The position numbers and the translations under genes are program-made. Below the pieces are notes generated by a model that worked only from the letters and a program-made list of their open reading frames with translations, did not search any database and had not been told where the DNA came from. This document shows, in pieces, positions 42,539 through 51,210 of a DNA stretch of 64,000 nucleotides (within the stretch, counting starts at the first letter, position 1; each line of letters begins with the position of its first letter). The stretch is from Clostridium_S neuense (lineage in GTDB: Bacteria; Bacillota; Clostridia; Clostridiales; Clostridiaceae): NCBI RefSeq assembly GCF_045310695.1, contig NZ_JBJIAA010000008.1, positions 167,652 to 231,651 of the forward strand. Direction: 5' to 3'.

Positions 42539-42550
42539 TGGAGGCAAGCT

Positions 42551-43417
42551 ATGGACAATATTTTAGAGGTAAATGGTTTAAGTAAACACTATGCTGGATT
42601 TTCACTGAAGAATATAAGTTTTAATTTGAAACGAGGATACATAATGGGATTTATAGGTCCTAATGGAGCTGGCAAAAGCACTACTATTAATCTCATAATG
42701 AATTTAATTAAAAGGGATTCTGGAGATATAAGGGTTTTTGGACTGGATAACGTTAAAAGTGAAAAAGAAGTAAAACAGAAAATTGGATTTGTTTATGATG
42801 AAAATTATTTTTATGAGGATTTAAATTTAATGGAGATGAAGGATATAATAGCTCCTTTTTACAAGCATTGGGACGAAGAAACCTTTAAACATTATTTTTC
42901 TAATTTTGATTTACCAAAGAAGAAAAAAATAAAAGAATTATCTAAAGGTATGAAAATGAAGTATTCTCTTGCATTAGCATTATCACATGGTGCTGAGCTC
43001 ATTATAATGGATGAGCCTACTTCAGGGTTAGATCCTGTTTTTAGAAGTGAAATGCTTGAAATTTTATGTTCTGTGATTCAGGATGAAAATAAATCTATAT
43101 TTTTTTCTACTCATATTACTTCTGATTTAGAAAAGATTGCAGATTATATAACCTTTATAAACAAAGGTGAAATAGTATTTTCTAAGCAAAAGGATGATAT
43201 TTTAGAAAGTTATAGCATTGTAAAAGGAAAAAAGAAACTTCTAAACAGAGATAATACAAAAAATTTTGTTTCTATAAATGAAAATGCTTTTGGATTTGAA
43301 GCTTTAACGAACAATACTGCAGGTATTAGAAAATTATTTGGAAATGATGTTTTGATTGAAAAGGCCAGCTTGGAAGATATTATGTTGTATACGGTAAGGA
43401 GTGGAGAAAATGCTTAA
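42551..43417 (+). CDS. ABC transporter ATP-binding protein (YtrB-like)
   Basis: A 288-residue ATPase. Walker A is GPNGAGKST, the signature is ELSKGMKMKYSLA, Walker B is ELIIMDEPT followed by SGLDPVFR, and the switch is STHITSDLE. The tail of about 80 residues ends in KASLEDIMLYTV. The signature LSKGMK matches YtrB/BcrA-like exporters. It overlaps the permease gene by eight bases. Antibiotic export or detoxification is the usual role of such YtrA-led operons. Confidence 0.9.
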   Translation: MDNILEVNGLSKHYAGFSLKNISFNLKRGYIMGFIGPNGAGKSTTINLIMNLIKRDSGDIRVFGLDNVKSEKEVKQKIGFVYDENYFYEDLNLMEMKDIIAPFYKHWDEETFKHYFSNFDLPKKKKIKELSKGMKMKYSLALALSHGAELIIMDEPTSGLDPVFRSEMLEILCSVIQDENKSIFFSTHITSDLEKIADYITFINKGEIVFSKQKDDILESYSIVKGKKKLLNRDNTKNFVSINENAFGFEALTNNTAGIRKLFGNDVLIEKASLEDIMLYTVRSGENA

Positions 43418-44048
43418 TTTAATTTCTAAAGATATACTTATGCAGAAAAAAACTTTAGCTATAGCTATTTTATTTATATTTGTAGAAAGTATTTATGTTT
43501 ATTTTGCAAAAGAAGTACCTGTAATAATTATTTCAATTTTAGTACCATTTGCTGTTGAATATTTGCTATTAACAAATTCATGTTTGCTTGACGATAAAAA
43601 TAAATCCTATATTATAATTAACAGTTTGCCAGTAACTAAAAAAAATGTGGTTATTGCAAAATACATATCTGTTTTGGTGTTTTTTGTAATAGCGATATGT
43701 ATTCAGTCTATATTTGCAGCGTTAATAAATAGTAATAAGGGCATTATGAAGATAGAATATATAATAATTTGTTTTTGCCTTATAGCCATATTAAATTCTG
43801 TATATTTGCCTGCTTATTTTAAATCTGGTTATGCAAAAACGAAATGGCTTATTATGATATTATTTTTTGCTATGTATCTTGGAATTTCATCTATTAATAA
43901 TCATAATCTTATTAAAATGATAAAAATATTTACAAGCATGTCATATTGGACTTTATGTGGCAGCGCACTTTTAATTAGTGCTATACTCATGGTTATATCT
44001 TTCTTCATATCTTCTGCATTTTACAATAACAGAGAACTTTCAAGGTAA
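43410..44048 (+). CDS. ABC-2 permease subunit
   Basis: A 212-residue membrane protein with six predicted helices, including SILVPFAVEYLLLTN and a central DDKNKSYIIINSLPVTKKNVVIAKY loop, typical of the ABC2_membrane_5 family. The start ATG at 43410 follows AAGGAG inside the end of the ATPase gene, so translation is coupled. With the ATPase it forms a small exporter. Confidence 0.82.
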   Translation: MLNLISKDILMQKKTLAIAILFIFVESIYVYFAKEVPVIIISILVPFAVEYLLLTNSCLLDDKNKSYIIINSLPVTKKNVVIAKYISVLVFFVIAICIQSIFAALINSNKGIMKIEYIIICFCLIAILNSVYLPAYFKSGYAKTKWLIMILFFAMYLGISSINNHNLIKMIKIFTSMSYWTLCGSALLISAILMVISFFISSAFYNNRELSR

Positions 44049-44084
44049 ATCCACCTTCACTATACTTTGAGTTAACATCCAATT

Positions 44085-44145
44085 TAATAGTATAAACCTA
44101 AACCTGGTGTTACTAATTTGAACCTTTTAGCTTGTTTGTCTTTAA
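44085..44145. repeat. Family-D repeat half
   Basis: AGTATAAACCTAAACCTGG followed by CTTTTAGCTTGTTTGTC resembles one arm of the family-D palindromes (AGCTTGTTTATC-type end). Similar sequence occurs at 4995-5045 and 57165-57222. No gene is seen in 44049-44209. Confidence 0.45.
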
Positions 44146-44209
44146 ATAAAATTAATAAATCTAGGAATATAAATTCTAGAAAATTGAGTGCTTTAGGAGG
44201 TGCAAAGGT

Positions 44210-44341
44210 ATGGATCTTAAAGATATAATAGTAATCATTGTTATAGTAGTATTTATACTAGTTGGTGAAAAGATACTTCCAGGAAATCCAATAAGCGTTA
44301 TAATTAATTACATAAAAAATTTAATTACTCACAGATCATAA
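44210..44341 (+). CDS. Small single-helix membrane protein
   Basis: A 43-residue frame, MDLKDIIVIIVIVVFILVGE followed by a short polar tail, behind a strong TTTAGGAGGTGCAAAGGT ribosome site. One membrane helix spans about residues 5-18. The family is not recognised. The good ribosome site and amphipathic tail argue that it is real. A hairpin terminator follows at 44467. Confidence 0.6.
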   Translation: MDLKDIIVIIVIVVFILVGEKILPGNPISVIINYIKNLITHRS

Positions 44342-44466
44342 GTTTATATTGAGAGATGATTCTGTGTAATACGGGGGAGGCTAGTTATATAGCCTTAGCA
44401 GGTTCAGTTGGCGAAATATTGAGTGAAATTGGCCAAATATGAATTCTTTATTTTTTGAAGATGCCT

Positions 44467-44502
44467 AAAAGCCTAAGAAATAAATCTAAGGCTTTTTATT
44501 TT
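44467..44502. terminator. Bidirectional terminator
   Basis: AAAAGCCT and AGGCTTTT form the stem with T-rich flanks, between the small membrane protein and the convergent amidohydrolase-like gene. Confidence 0.75.
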
Positions 44503-45359
44503 TAATCTAGTTTTTCTTTTATAGCACTAAAAACTCTATTTAAGCGATTTTTAGTGTCATTAAATAATTCATAATTTATTTTAGGCATAAATTCCTCATC
44601 AAAATACCTGTTTTCTATATATTTTGTATATCTTATTTCGATTTGTATGGCTTCAACATTTTCTATTGAACTATAATGATAGGTAATATACCCGCCTCTT
44701 AAGCCTATTTCATCAACCTTTACACTGAAGCCTTCATTTACAAAAGCATTATATACAATATCTAAAAATTCTTTTGAACATGTTTTCCCGTAGCGAGTTC
44801 CGAGTACTACATCTGCTGTAGATTGATGATAAAAGCTGTGAAGATCAAATAGGTATACTTTATTTTTATTATTTAAAATATTGCTTATTTCATTGAGTAA
44901 GCAAGAATGATATGGCTTGTATATTTTTTCTATTCTATTTTCTATTACATCACTTTGCAATGGTTTGTCATAAATTTCTTTATTAAACGTGGTTTTAAAA
45001 TAAACTAAGGATTCAGTATACTTTTCATGATTGTCTTTATATTCAGGCTTTCTATTAACATCTATTACATATCTACTGTAATTAGCCGATATTGAAGTTA
45101 TATTTAGATTTGTTAAAAAATCATACAATTCATTTAAATACCAATCGTTATTTGCAAGTATTACATTCTCCTTAATACTTTTTTTCATTTCTAAAGTAAG
45201 GTTATATGAGCTGTGAGGGAGGCTTGTAAGTATGCTAGAATAATTCGTATACTTTTTTAACTTCACCGGATTAATTGCCAATTGAATCACATCTTTTCTA
45301 TTTACAGATTTTATAATAAGTAAATTATACTTCCAATATAAAATTTTTACAAAGCCCAC
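44502..45359 (-). CDS. N-formylglutamate amidohydrolase-like protein
   Basis: Up to 285 residues. It shows the FGase family pattern: SSILTSLPHSSYNLT (His of the metal site), SANYSRYVIDVNRKP, FDLHSFYHQ and GGYITYHYSS. Family members hydrolyse N-formyl-glutamate or related amides with a metal. The start is uncertain: the GTG at 45359 lacks a good ribosome site, and the GTG at 45290 is a reasonable alternative, giving 262 residues. It is monocistronic. Confidence 0.75.
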   Translation of the reverse strand: MGFVKILYWKYNLLIIKSVNRKDVIQLAINPVKLKKYTNYSSILTSLPHSSYNLTLEMKKSIKENVILANNDWYLNELYDFLTNLNITSISANYSRYVIDVNRKPEYKDNHEKYTESLVYFKTTFNKEIYDKPLQSDVIENRIEKIYKPYHSCLLNEISNILNNKNKVYLFDLHSFYHQSTADVVLGTRYGKTCSKEFLDIVYNAFVNEGFSVKVDEIGLRGGYITYHYSSIENVEAIQIEIRYTKYIENRYFDEEFMPKINYELFNDTKNRLNRVFSAIKEKLD

Positions 45360-45490
45360 AATGTTTAAACCTTGAATAAATGGTTAAATTAATTAATGAC
45401 GGTACAAATAATTGTAAATATTCCTCTTTTCCAAGTACCAAAATATGAGTGAATTGCAAAGCTAAGTTCGGCAGGAAAAGAGGTGGTAGA

Positions 45491-45695
45491 ATGAATTACA
45501 CCTTTTTTGCATTAATAGTTCTATGTGTAACAGCTAGCTTTATCTATTGTTGCAATGCTCCTTGCGTTTTGCTATAAGCAGGAGAAAAGTGTTGCTATGA
45601 GAAATAAAGCAAATGTTAATAAGGATGGAATTTCCACTGAATTAGCAGTGTACGTAGATAACAAAAAAAGAAACAAAAAAGAAAATAACAAGTAG
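45491..45695 (+). pseudogene. Frameshifted small membrane protein
   Basis: The frame opens with MNYTFFALIVLCVTA behind GAGGTGG, then loses its frame. Removing one A near 45535 joins it to LSIVAMLLAFCYKQEKSVA in a second frame, which runs on through a charged tail (ending KKENNK) to a stop at 45695. The result would be a sensible protein of about 67 residues with one membrane helix. It is either a recent frameshift, programmed slippage or a sequencing error. The rest of 45360-45951 has no gene. Confidence 0.5.
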
Positions 45696-45827
45696 TTCTG
45701 CAAAACCACTTGTTAAGTAAACAATCTACAATTTACAATGATTAAGCCGATTACAAACTTTGCAATCCACTCACCTTATATTATGTCATACTTTAATAAG
45801 AAATATACAAAACACAATTATTTTAGG

Positions 45828-45879
45828 CTATGTTTTAAATAAGTGTTGATTTTTGCAATTATTTAAAACATAGTTTTTT
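45828..45879 (+). terminator. Strong hairpin terminator
   Basis: CTATGTTTTAAATAA pairs perfectly over 15 bp with TTATTTAAAACATAG, followed by six Ts. It probably terminates the small membrane-protein transcript. Confidence 0.75.
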
Positions 45880-45951
45880 ATTTTAATTCACAGCTCAAAT
45901 CAAAACTAAGAAGTATAATTTATTTATACTATTCATGAAGGTGATGATGAG

Positions 45952-46899
45952 ATGTTTGAATGGCATAGGACAATACAGAAAATGATAAATATTATTGAAA
46001 GTGAGCTTTGGCAGGATGCCAGTGATGAAATTGCGTTAACTACCATTTCCCAAAAGCTTGGATATTCTAAGTATCATGTGGCAAAGCAATTTAAGGCGCT
46101 TACAGGTATAACATTTAGAAATTATTTAAGACTTAGAAGGCTTGCTTATAGTGTTATTGAGCTTAGGGATACAAGAGAAAGGATAATAGACATTGCTATA
46201 AAGTACAGTTTTTCATCTCAAGAGGCTTATACAAGAGCTTTTAAAGCTACATATGGAATAACACCAAATGAATACAGAAAAAGAAAAATGCCACTAGTGC
46301 TTAAAAATAAGCAGAACATCTTTGATCCATACTATTTAGGAATAGGAGAGAGCAGTATGAATAAAAATGAATTACAACAAATTTCTATTAAGGAAGTAAC
46401 ACTTCCAGCACATAAGTTTTTGTATATAAAAAATATTGAAGCACATGACTATTTTGGATTTTGGAAGCTTCAAGAACAAGTTCCAGGACAGGATTGTAAC
46501 ACAATTAGCGGTTTACTTGACAGTATTAAAGGTGCACTTGATAGCATTACTGGAAAAATTGGAGAGTTTGATGGACAGATAGGCGGAATATTTTATGATG
46601 AAACAGGTAAAAGTGGATATGCATATGGTATACGTTTGCCAGCTGACTATAAAGGAGAGCTTCCGAGTCAAATGATTTGCATAGATGTGCCAAAGAGGAA
46701 TTATATAGTATTTTCACATGGAACTTTTGATTACGAAAAAATTGGAGCAAGTGTTTGTAGGGCTGTTGATGATGCTTTTAATAATTATGACTTTGAGGTT
46801 AATGGATATATTCAGGATAAATCGGCTGTTGTTTACCAAATTCACAATCCAGAACGTGTTGGATATAGATTATACGTACCTGTAAAGGAGATGAAGTAG
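45952..46899 (+). CDS. AraC-family regulator with GyrI-like domain
   Basis: A 315-residue regulator. The N-terminal AraC double helix-turn-helix (ISQKLGYSKYHVAKQFKALTG, then AIKYSFSSQEAYTRAFKATYG) spans about 1-110. The C-terminal GyrI-like effector domain (about 140-315) begins ISIKEVTLPAHKFLYIKN and ends VGYRLYVPVKEM. It has the same plan as the regulator at 7213 but only distant sequence. It overlaps the operon of a nucleotidyltransferase one base downstream, suggesting drug or antibiotic sensing linked to modification. That link is inference. Confidence 0.86.
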   Translation: MFEWHRTIQKMINIIESELWQDASDEIALTTISQKLGYSKYHVAKQFKALTGITFRNYLRLRRLAYSVIELRDTRERIIDIAIKYSFSSQEAYTRAFKATYGITPNEYRKRKMPLVLKNKQNIFDPYYLGIGESSMNKNELQQISIKEVTLPAHKFLYIKNIEAHDYFGFWKLQEQVPGQDCNTISGLLDSIKGALDSITGKIGEFDGQIGGIFYDETGKSGYAYGIRLPADYKGELPSQMICIDVPKRNYIVFSHGTFDYEKIGASVCRAVDDAFNNYDFEVNGYIQDKSAVVYQIHNPERVGYRLYVPVKEMK

Positions 46900-46900
46900 T

Positions 46901-47602
46901 ATGCTTATAACTTTTGAAGAAAAATGTGATGATATTATTTTTAGAGTTTCGAAATTTCATGAAAAGTATGAAAAAATTCTAAAGATGTGCTTTTATGAGG
47001 CGGATGGCGAGAGCTATATCAAAAAATTCTCTAAAGACATTAAAAATATTGATAAAATTAAAGCTAATTATAAAAAAAGTGCAGAGAAAATGTTCAGTCA
47101 GCTAGGATATTTTGAACCAATTCCATGGGAAGACGCACTTTTGGAATTTGTAAAAAGGCTAAATGGTAAAGGAGTAGATTGGTGGTTAACTGGCAGTTGT
47201 GCTGCATGTATAAGAGGAATACCATTAAATCCTCACGATGTTGATATCATGATTGATTCTAAATATGTTTCCGAGATAAGTGGAATTTTTTCGGATTGTT
47301 TAGTCGAACCAATAGTAGATACTAAAGGCTGGGTAACTAAGGATTTTGGAGTGATTTTTTGCCATGCAAGAATAGATATAGCTTCTGATCCTAGCGAATG
47401 TTTGGATGAACCAGAGCCTTCAGATTCTGGACCATATGCAAAGCAGCATCTTGAAAGAATTAAATGGAAAGGCTATGAAATTAAAGTTCCTCCTTTAAAT
47501 TTACAATTAAGTGTAAATAAAAGAAGAGAAAGAATGGATAGGGTTAAGCTTATTGAAGAATATATAAATAAAAATATTGCAGTTCATGAAAAGATAATGT
47601 AA
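46901..47602 (+). CDS. Nucleotidyltransferase-fold protein
   Basis: A 233-residue protein with the polymerase-beta-like nucleotidyltransferase signature: a glycine-serine turn (WWLTGSCAACIRGI) followed by the metal-binding pair in PHDVDIMI. Later acidic residue candidates lie in HARIDIASDP. This pattern is shared by aminoglycoside nucleotidyltransferases, AbiEii/MNT-type toxins and housekeeping proteins. The N-terminal 85 residues are helical and unrecognised. It is cotranscribed with an AraC/GyrI drug-sensing regulator, so antibiotic modification is one possibility. Confidence 0.7.
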   Translation: MLITFEEKCDDIIFRVSKFHEKYEKILKMCFYEADGESYIKKFSKDIKNIDKIKANYKKSAEKMFSQLGYFEPIPWEDALLEFVKRLNGKGVDWWLTGSCAACIRGIPLNPHDVDIMIDSKYVSEISGIFSDCLVEPIVDTKGWVTKDFGVIFCHARIDIASDPSECLDEPEPSDSGPYAKQHLERIKWKGYEIKVPPLNLQLSVNKRRERMDRVKLIEEYINKNIAVHEKIM

Positions 47603-47842
47603 TATAAAAATATAAATAAACTATGTTAACTAATGTAGTTTATATTCAAGAAAAGGAAGTGCATTTGTGTGAGTGTGGTTTTTAACTAAGTAAATAAAAT
47701 TAAATTCTTAAAAAATTTGAAAAAATGCCTATTTAGTTAGGCTTATTTGTTGATGGATTTTTTAAGATGAACTTAGTTAAAAGAAATTCACAGGTAAATG
47801 CTTATATAAATTTATAGGTTTATTTAGGTTATGATAAATCTA

Positions 47843-47879
47843 GGCTATAAGTGAAGAATTCTTTGCTTATAGCCTTTTT
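47843..47879 (+). terminator. Rho-independent terminator
   Basis: GGCTATAAG and CTTATAGCC form a perfect 9-bp stem followed by five Ts. Another weaker hairpin (ATAAACTA with TAGTTTAT) is near 47611. The rest of 47603-47969 has no gene, only AT-rich sequence and a short family-E-like trace near 47888. Confidence 0.8.
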
Positions 47880-47969
47880 GTATATAAAAAAGAGTAAAGA
47901 GTAGATATTTATTTTTTTGCTAGGTCATTAAAAAAAGTCCTTCAACCAGTTAATTGGAGGAGAAAGAAA

Positions 47970-49910
47970 TTGAATAATAAGTCAAAGGAAATATTAGAAT
48001 TTTATAAGATAAAGGACGAATTAAAAAGCTTTGCTTTATCGAATATTGCAAAGGAGAGAATTGAAAAGCTTGAGCCTAAGATTCAGGAAGGAACTATAAA
48101 GCTTGCACTAATGGAAACTACAGAGGCTAGAAAAATAGTTGATATATCTTCAAGCATACCACTAAATAGCCTTAAGGATATGGATAAAATTGTAGCTAAA
48201 CTTGAAAAGGGAGCCATATTAACACCAGAGGAATTAGAAGCTTCAGCTAGTTTACTGCATGATACCGCTAAGGTTAAAAAATTTATGAAGGATAAGGAAT
48301 ATGCAGCACCAACCATATCTAGATATGCTTATTCTATTTGCGAACTAGCTGGAGTAAGAGAGGAAATTGAAAGATGTATAGTTCATGGTGCAGTAGATGA
48401 TAAGGCTTCCAATAAGTTGCAGAAAATAAGAAAAAAAATTTATATATTAGAGGATAGAATTAAAAGTAAATTAGACAGTATTTTAAGAAGTGATAAATAT
48501 AAATCCTATATTCAGGAGGCAGTTGTAAGCCAAAGGGATGGAAGATACGCTATACCAGTAAAAAGTCAATATAAGCATTATATGGATGGAGAAATTCATG
48601 ATAAATCTCAAAGTGGCTCCACTGTATTTATCGAACCAGCGGAGGTTAAAAAGCTTCAAAATGAACTTAATGAGAATAAAATCGAAGAAGAAAAAGAGGT
48701 CTACAGGACACTTTCAGAGCTTACTGCGGCCGTTTATGATAATATAAAGGAATTTAAAATTAATCTTGAAGTTATGTCTAACTATGATTTTATCTTTGCT
48801 AAGGGTAAATACAGCAAAGCCATATCTGGAAGAAGTGTAGAACTTAACACTAGAAATTATATAAATTTGAAGAAGGGAAAACATCCACTTTTGGGTGATA
48901 AGGCAGTGCCTTTAGATTTTACCATTGGTGAGAATTACAGAGGACTTGTAATAACGGGACCCAATACTGGTGGGAAAACTGTCACCTTAAAAACTGTTGG
49001 ACTTCTTACGATGATGGCTCAAGCAGGACTTCACGTGCCCGCAGCAGAAGGAAGCGAAATGGCAATATTTCAAGATATATTTGTGGATATTGGGGATGGC
49101 CAAAGCATAGAACAAGATCTAAGCACCTTTTCTTCTCACATAAATAATATTATTTCTATATTGGACTCTGCTGGAAGAAATGATTTGGTTATTGTAGATG
49201 AGCTTGGGCAAGGAACGGATCCAGGAGAGGGTATGGGAATAGCAGTTGCAGTGCTTGAAGAATTATATATAAAAGGAGCAACCATATGTGCTACTACTCA
49301 TTACAGTGAAATAAAAGAATTTGCAGAAAAGCATGAGGGTTTTGTAAATGGTTCAATGGGCTTTGATATTAATACTCTAAAACCATTATATAAATTAAGC
49401 ATAGGAAAAGCTGGCGAAAGTAATGCATTTCTTATAGCTTTAAGGCTTGGAATGGATAAAAAAATAATTGAAAGAGCACATTTTGTAACCTATAAGGAAG
49501 AGAAAAGCTACGCGGATGTAAAACCTTATGAACAGGTAAAAAATGTTGAGGAAAAGGAAGCTCATAAAAAGCAGGTTCGTGAATTTAAAGCATCAATAAA
49601 AAAAGAGGAAGAGAAGAAGCTTGCTAAAAAGGAACCTGATTTTAAAGTAGGTGACTGTGTGTATATTTCTTTTATGAAGCGAACAGGTATAATTTGCGAG
49701 GAACAAAATAGTAGAGGTGAATATGGCGTTATGGTCATGAAACGCAAAATTAAAATAAATAGAAAGAGACTATCACTTTATATTGATAAGAAGGAATTGT
49801 ATCCAGAGAATTATGATTTTGACATTATATTTAAGAGCAAAGAATACAGAAAAAAGGATAAGCTTATGAGCAAGCATCACGTAGAAGGAACGGTTTTGAA
49901 GGAAGAATAA
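47970..49910 (+). CDS. MutS2-like ATPase lacking the Smr domain
   Basis: A 646-residue member of the MutS2 branch. The lever and clamp helices (about 1-310, with RDGRYAIPVKSQYK and SQSGSTVFIEPAEV) precede the ABC-type ATPase domain with Walker A GPNTGGKT (about residue 330), Walker B LVIVDELGQGTDPGEG and TTHYSEIK. A KOW-like strand segment follows (about 555-600). Canonical MutS2 is about 785 residues and ends in an Smr nuclease domain; that domain is missing here. It is probably a paralog acting on ribosomes or branched DNA without the nuclease step. A TTG start follows GGAGGAG. Confidence 0.86.
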   Translation: MNNKSKEILEFYKIKDELKSFALSNIAKERIEKLEPKIQEGTIKLALMETTEARKIVDISSSIPLNSLKDMDKIVAKLEKGAILTPEELEASASLLHDTAKVKKFMKDKEYAAPTISRYAYSICELAGVREEIERCIVHGAVDDKASNKLQKIRKKIYILEDRIKSKLDSILRSDKYKSYIQEAVVSQRDGRYAIPVKSQYKHYMDGEIHDKSQSGSTVFIEPAEVKKLQNELNENKIEEEKEVYRTLSELTAAVYDNIKEFKINLEVMSNYDFIFAKGKYSKAISGRSVELNTRNYINLKKGKHPLLGDKAVPLDFTIGENYRGLVITGPNTGGKTVTLKTVGLLTMMAQAGLHVPAAEGSEMAIFQDIFVDIGDGQSIEQDLSTFSSHINNIISILDSAGRNDLVIVDELGQGTDPGEGMGIAVAVLEELYIKGATICATTHYSEIKEFAEKHEGFVNGSMGFDINTLKPLYKLSIGKAGESNAFLIALRLGMDKKIIERAHFVTYKEEKSYADVKPYEQVKNVEEKEAHKKQVREFKASIKKEEEKKLAKKEPDFKVGDCVYISFMKRTGIICEEQNSRGEYGVMVMKRKIKINRKRLSLYIDKKELYPENYDFDIIFKSKEYRKKDKLMSKHHVEGTVLKEE

Positions 49911-50090
49911 TGGGGCGGTAGCACTAAAAATTGTTAAATCATCCTGCAATACACTTACCTCGCATTACACAGTGTTTAAAGAAAATTTTTCTCCGTTTCT
50001 CTGTGAAAAATACATTGTAAAAATGGTTAATAAATAGAGGTGATATATGGTATTAACATTTAATTGGGTACAAAGTTTTAAGTCTAAAAT

Positions 50091-50319
50091 TCCGTAGGCA
50101 CGGAGGAATTTTCTCCTTGCACTACCGTGGGAGCGAAGTAACAATACTGAAGGAATGATTTAAAAAAATCCTAATAAAGCTCGACTTAAAAATCCTAAAA
50201 TACTTAGATATTTCAATCTGCTTGAGCAACGCGAGTTATTGAAATATCTTAGAATTTTAGGATTTTTGAGTCTTAGCTTTATAGGATTTTTTTAATGTGA
50301 CGAAGCATTGTTACTTCGC
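50091..50319. repeat. Inverted family-B module joined to a complete family-A palindrome
   Basis: Bases 50091-50132 are inverted module B (CCGTAGGCACGGAGG, ending CTACCGTGGGA). The complete 187-bp family-A copy runs from GCGAAGTAACAATAC (50133) to GCATTGTTACTTCGC (50319). Arms with AAAAATCCTAAAATAC and TTAGATATTTCAAT pair with their complements around a CTTGAGCAACGCGAG loop. It lies between convergent genes. The remainder of the gap (49911-50090) has no gene. Confidence 0.75.
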
Positions 50320-50326
50320 AATTTTT

Positions 50327-51040
50327 TTAAATTATAAATGTGAACTTGTCTCCTATGCAGAGCTGCTGACAGAGGTTAGTAATAGTATCATCTGCATTAT
50401 GTATGATACTATTAATTCTTAAAAGTGGATATCCTCTGGAAATTCCTAATGTTTTAGCTTCTTTAGTATCTGCAAATACAATGTCTAGTGTTTTCCTAGA
50501 GTGATCTAAAATTATATTGTGTTGTCTCAAAATGTTGTACAAGGATGTGTCATTTAGATTTTCTCCAAATAAAAATGAAAAGGATTCAGGAAATTTATTA
50601 AATTCTAATAACACAGGCTTGCCATTTGCATAACGTACACGCTCTAATACCAGAATTTTTTCGTCTTTATTAAGTGACATTTGCTGTATATCTTTTTCAG
50701 ACGGCTCTTCAAGGGCAATCTTTATAATTTTAGCGCCTGGAATTGCGTTCATCATTTTACACATTTCAGAAAAGCCTAAAACACCGTTTGTTATTCCGCG
50801 CTGAAGTTTTTTCTCAGCAACAAAAGTACCTTTCCCTGATTTGCGCTCTAAATATCCTGATTCGGATAGTTCAGAAAGAGCCTTGCGGACGGTTACACGG
50901 CTTACATTATAAGCTTTGCTTAATTCATTTTCTGTTGGAAGACGACTTCCAGCAGGTCTTTGACCACTATCTATTTCTTGCTGCAGCTTTTTTTCTAATT
51001 GTTTGTATAAAGGTGTAACAATTGTATTATTTAGTTCCAT
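50327..51040 (-). CDS. GntR-family regulator with UTRA domain
   Basis: A 237-residue repressor. The N-terminal GntR helix-turn-helix (PLYKQLEKKLQQEIDSGQ, LPTENELSKAYNVSRVTVRKALSEL) is followed by a UTRA ligand domain (about 90-237) ending with the typical LRINSIIHNADDTITNLCQQ strands. HutC/FraR/FrlR-type members respond to metabolites of sugar-amine pathways. It is divergent from the Amadori operon and probably represses it. Likely operators are the TGTATT/AATACA arrays before 51211 and 52620. Confidence 0.9.
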   Translation of the reverse strand: MELNNTIVTPLYKQLEKKLQQEIDSGQRPAGSRLPTENELSKAYNVSRVTVRKALSELSESGYLERKSGKGTFVAEKKLQRGITNGVLGFSEMCKMMNAIPGAKIIKIALEEPSEKDIQQMSLNKDEKILVLERVRYANGKPVLLEFNKFPESFSFLFGENLNDTSLYNILRQHNIILDHSRKTLDIVFADTKEAKTLGISRGYPLLRINSIIHNADDTITNLCQQLCIGDKFTFII

Positions 51041-51133
51041 ATATAACCTCCATACGAATGCATAAATTAATTACGTATTTATTATAATACAAACACAAAA
51101 CATTGTATATACCTTAAAAAATAAAATTTTCCA

Positions 51134-51163
51134 TTGACATAATGTATTATATTGTATTATGAT
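51134..51163 (+). promoter_or_regulatory. Deglycase-gene promoter with GntR half-sites
   Basis: TTGACA (51134-51139), 18 bp and TATGAT (51158-51163). The spacer holds two TGTATTAT units in tandem, and AATACA/TTGTAT sites also flank at 51088-51110. These match the half-sites before the transporter gene, consistent with one GntR repressor. Confidence 0.65.
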
Positions 51164-51210
51164 TAATTCAGAAACAAATAAAGACAATAGAGCAAAGGAG
51201 AATGAGTAAA

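Noticed and set aside
46901..47602. AbiEii/MNT toxin of a toxin-antitoxin pair
   Set aside because: No small antitoxin gene is adjacent; the partner gene is an AraC/GyrI regulator.
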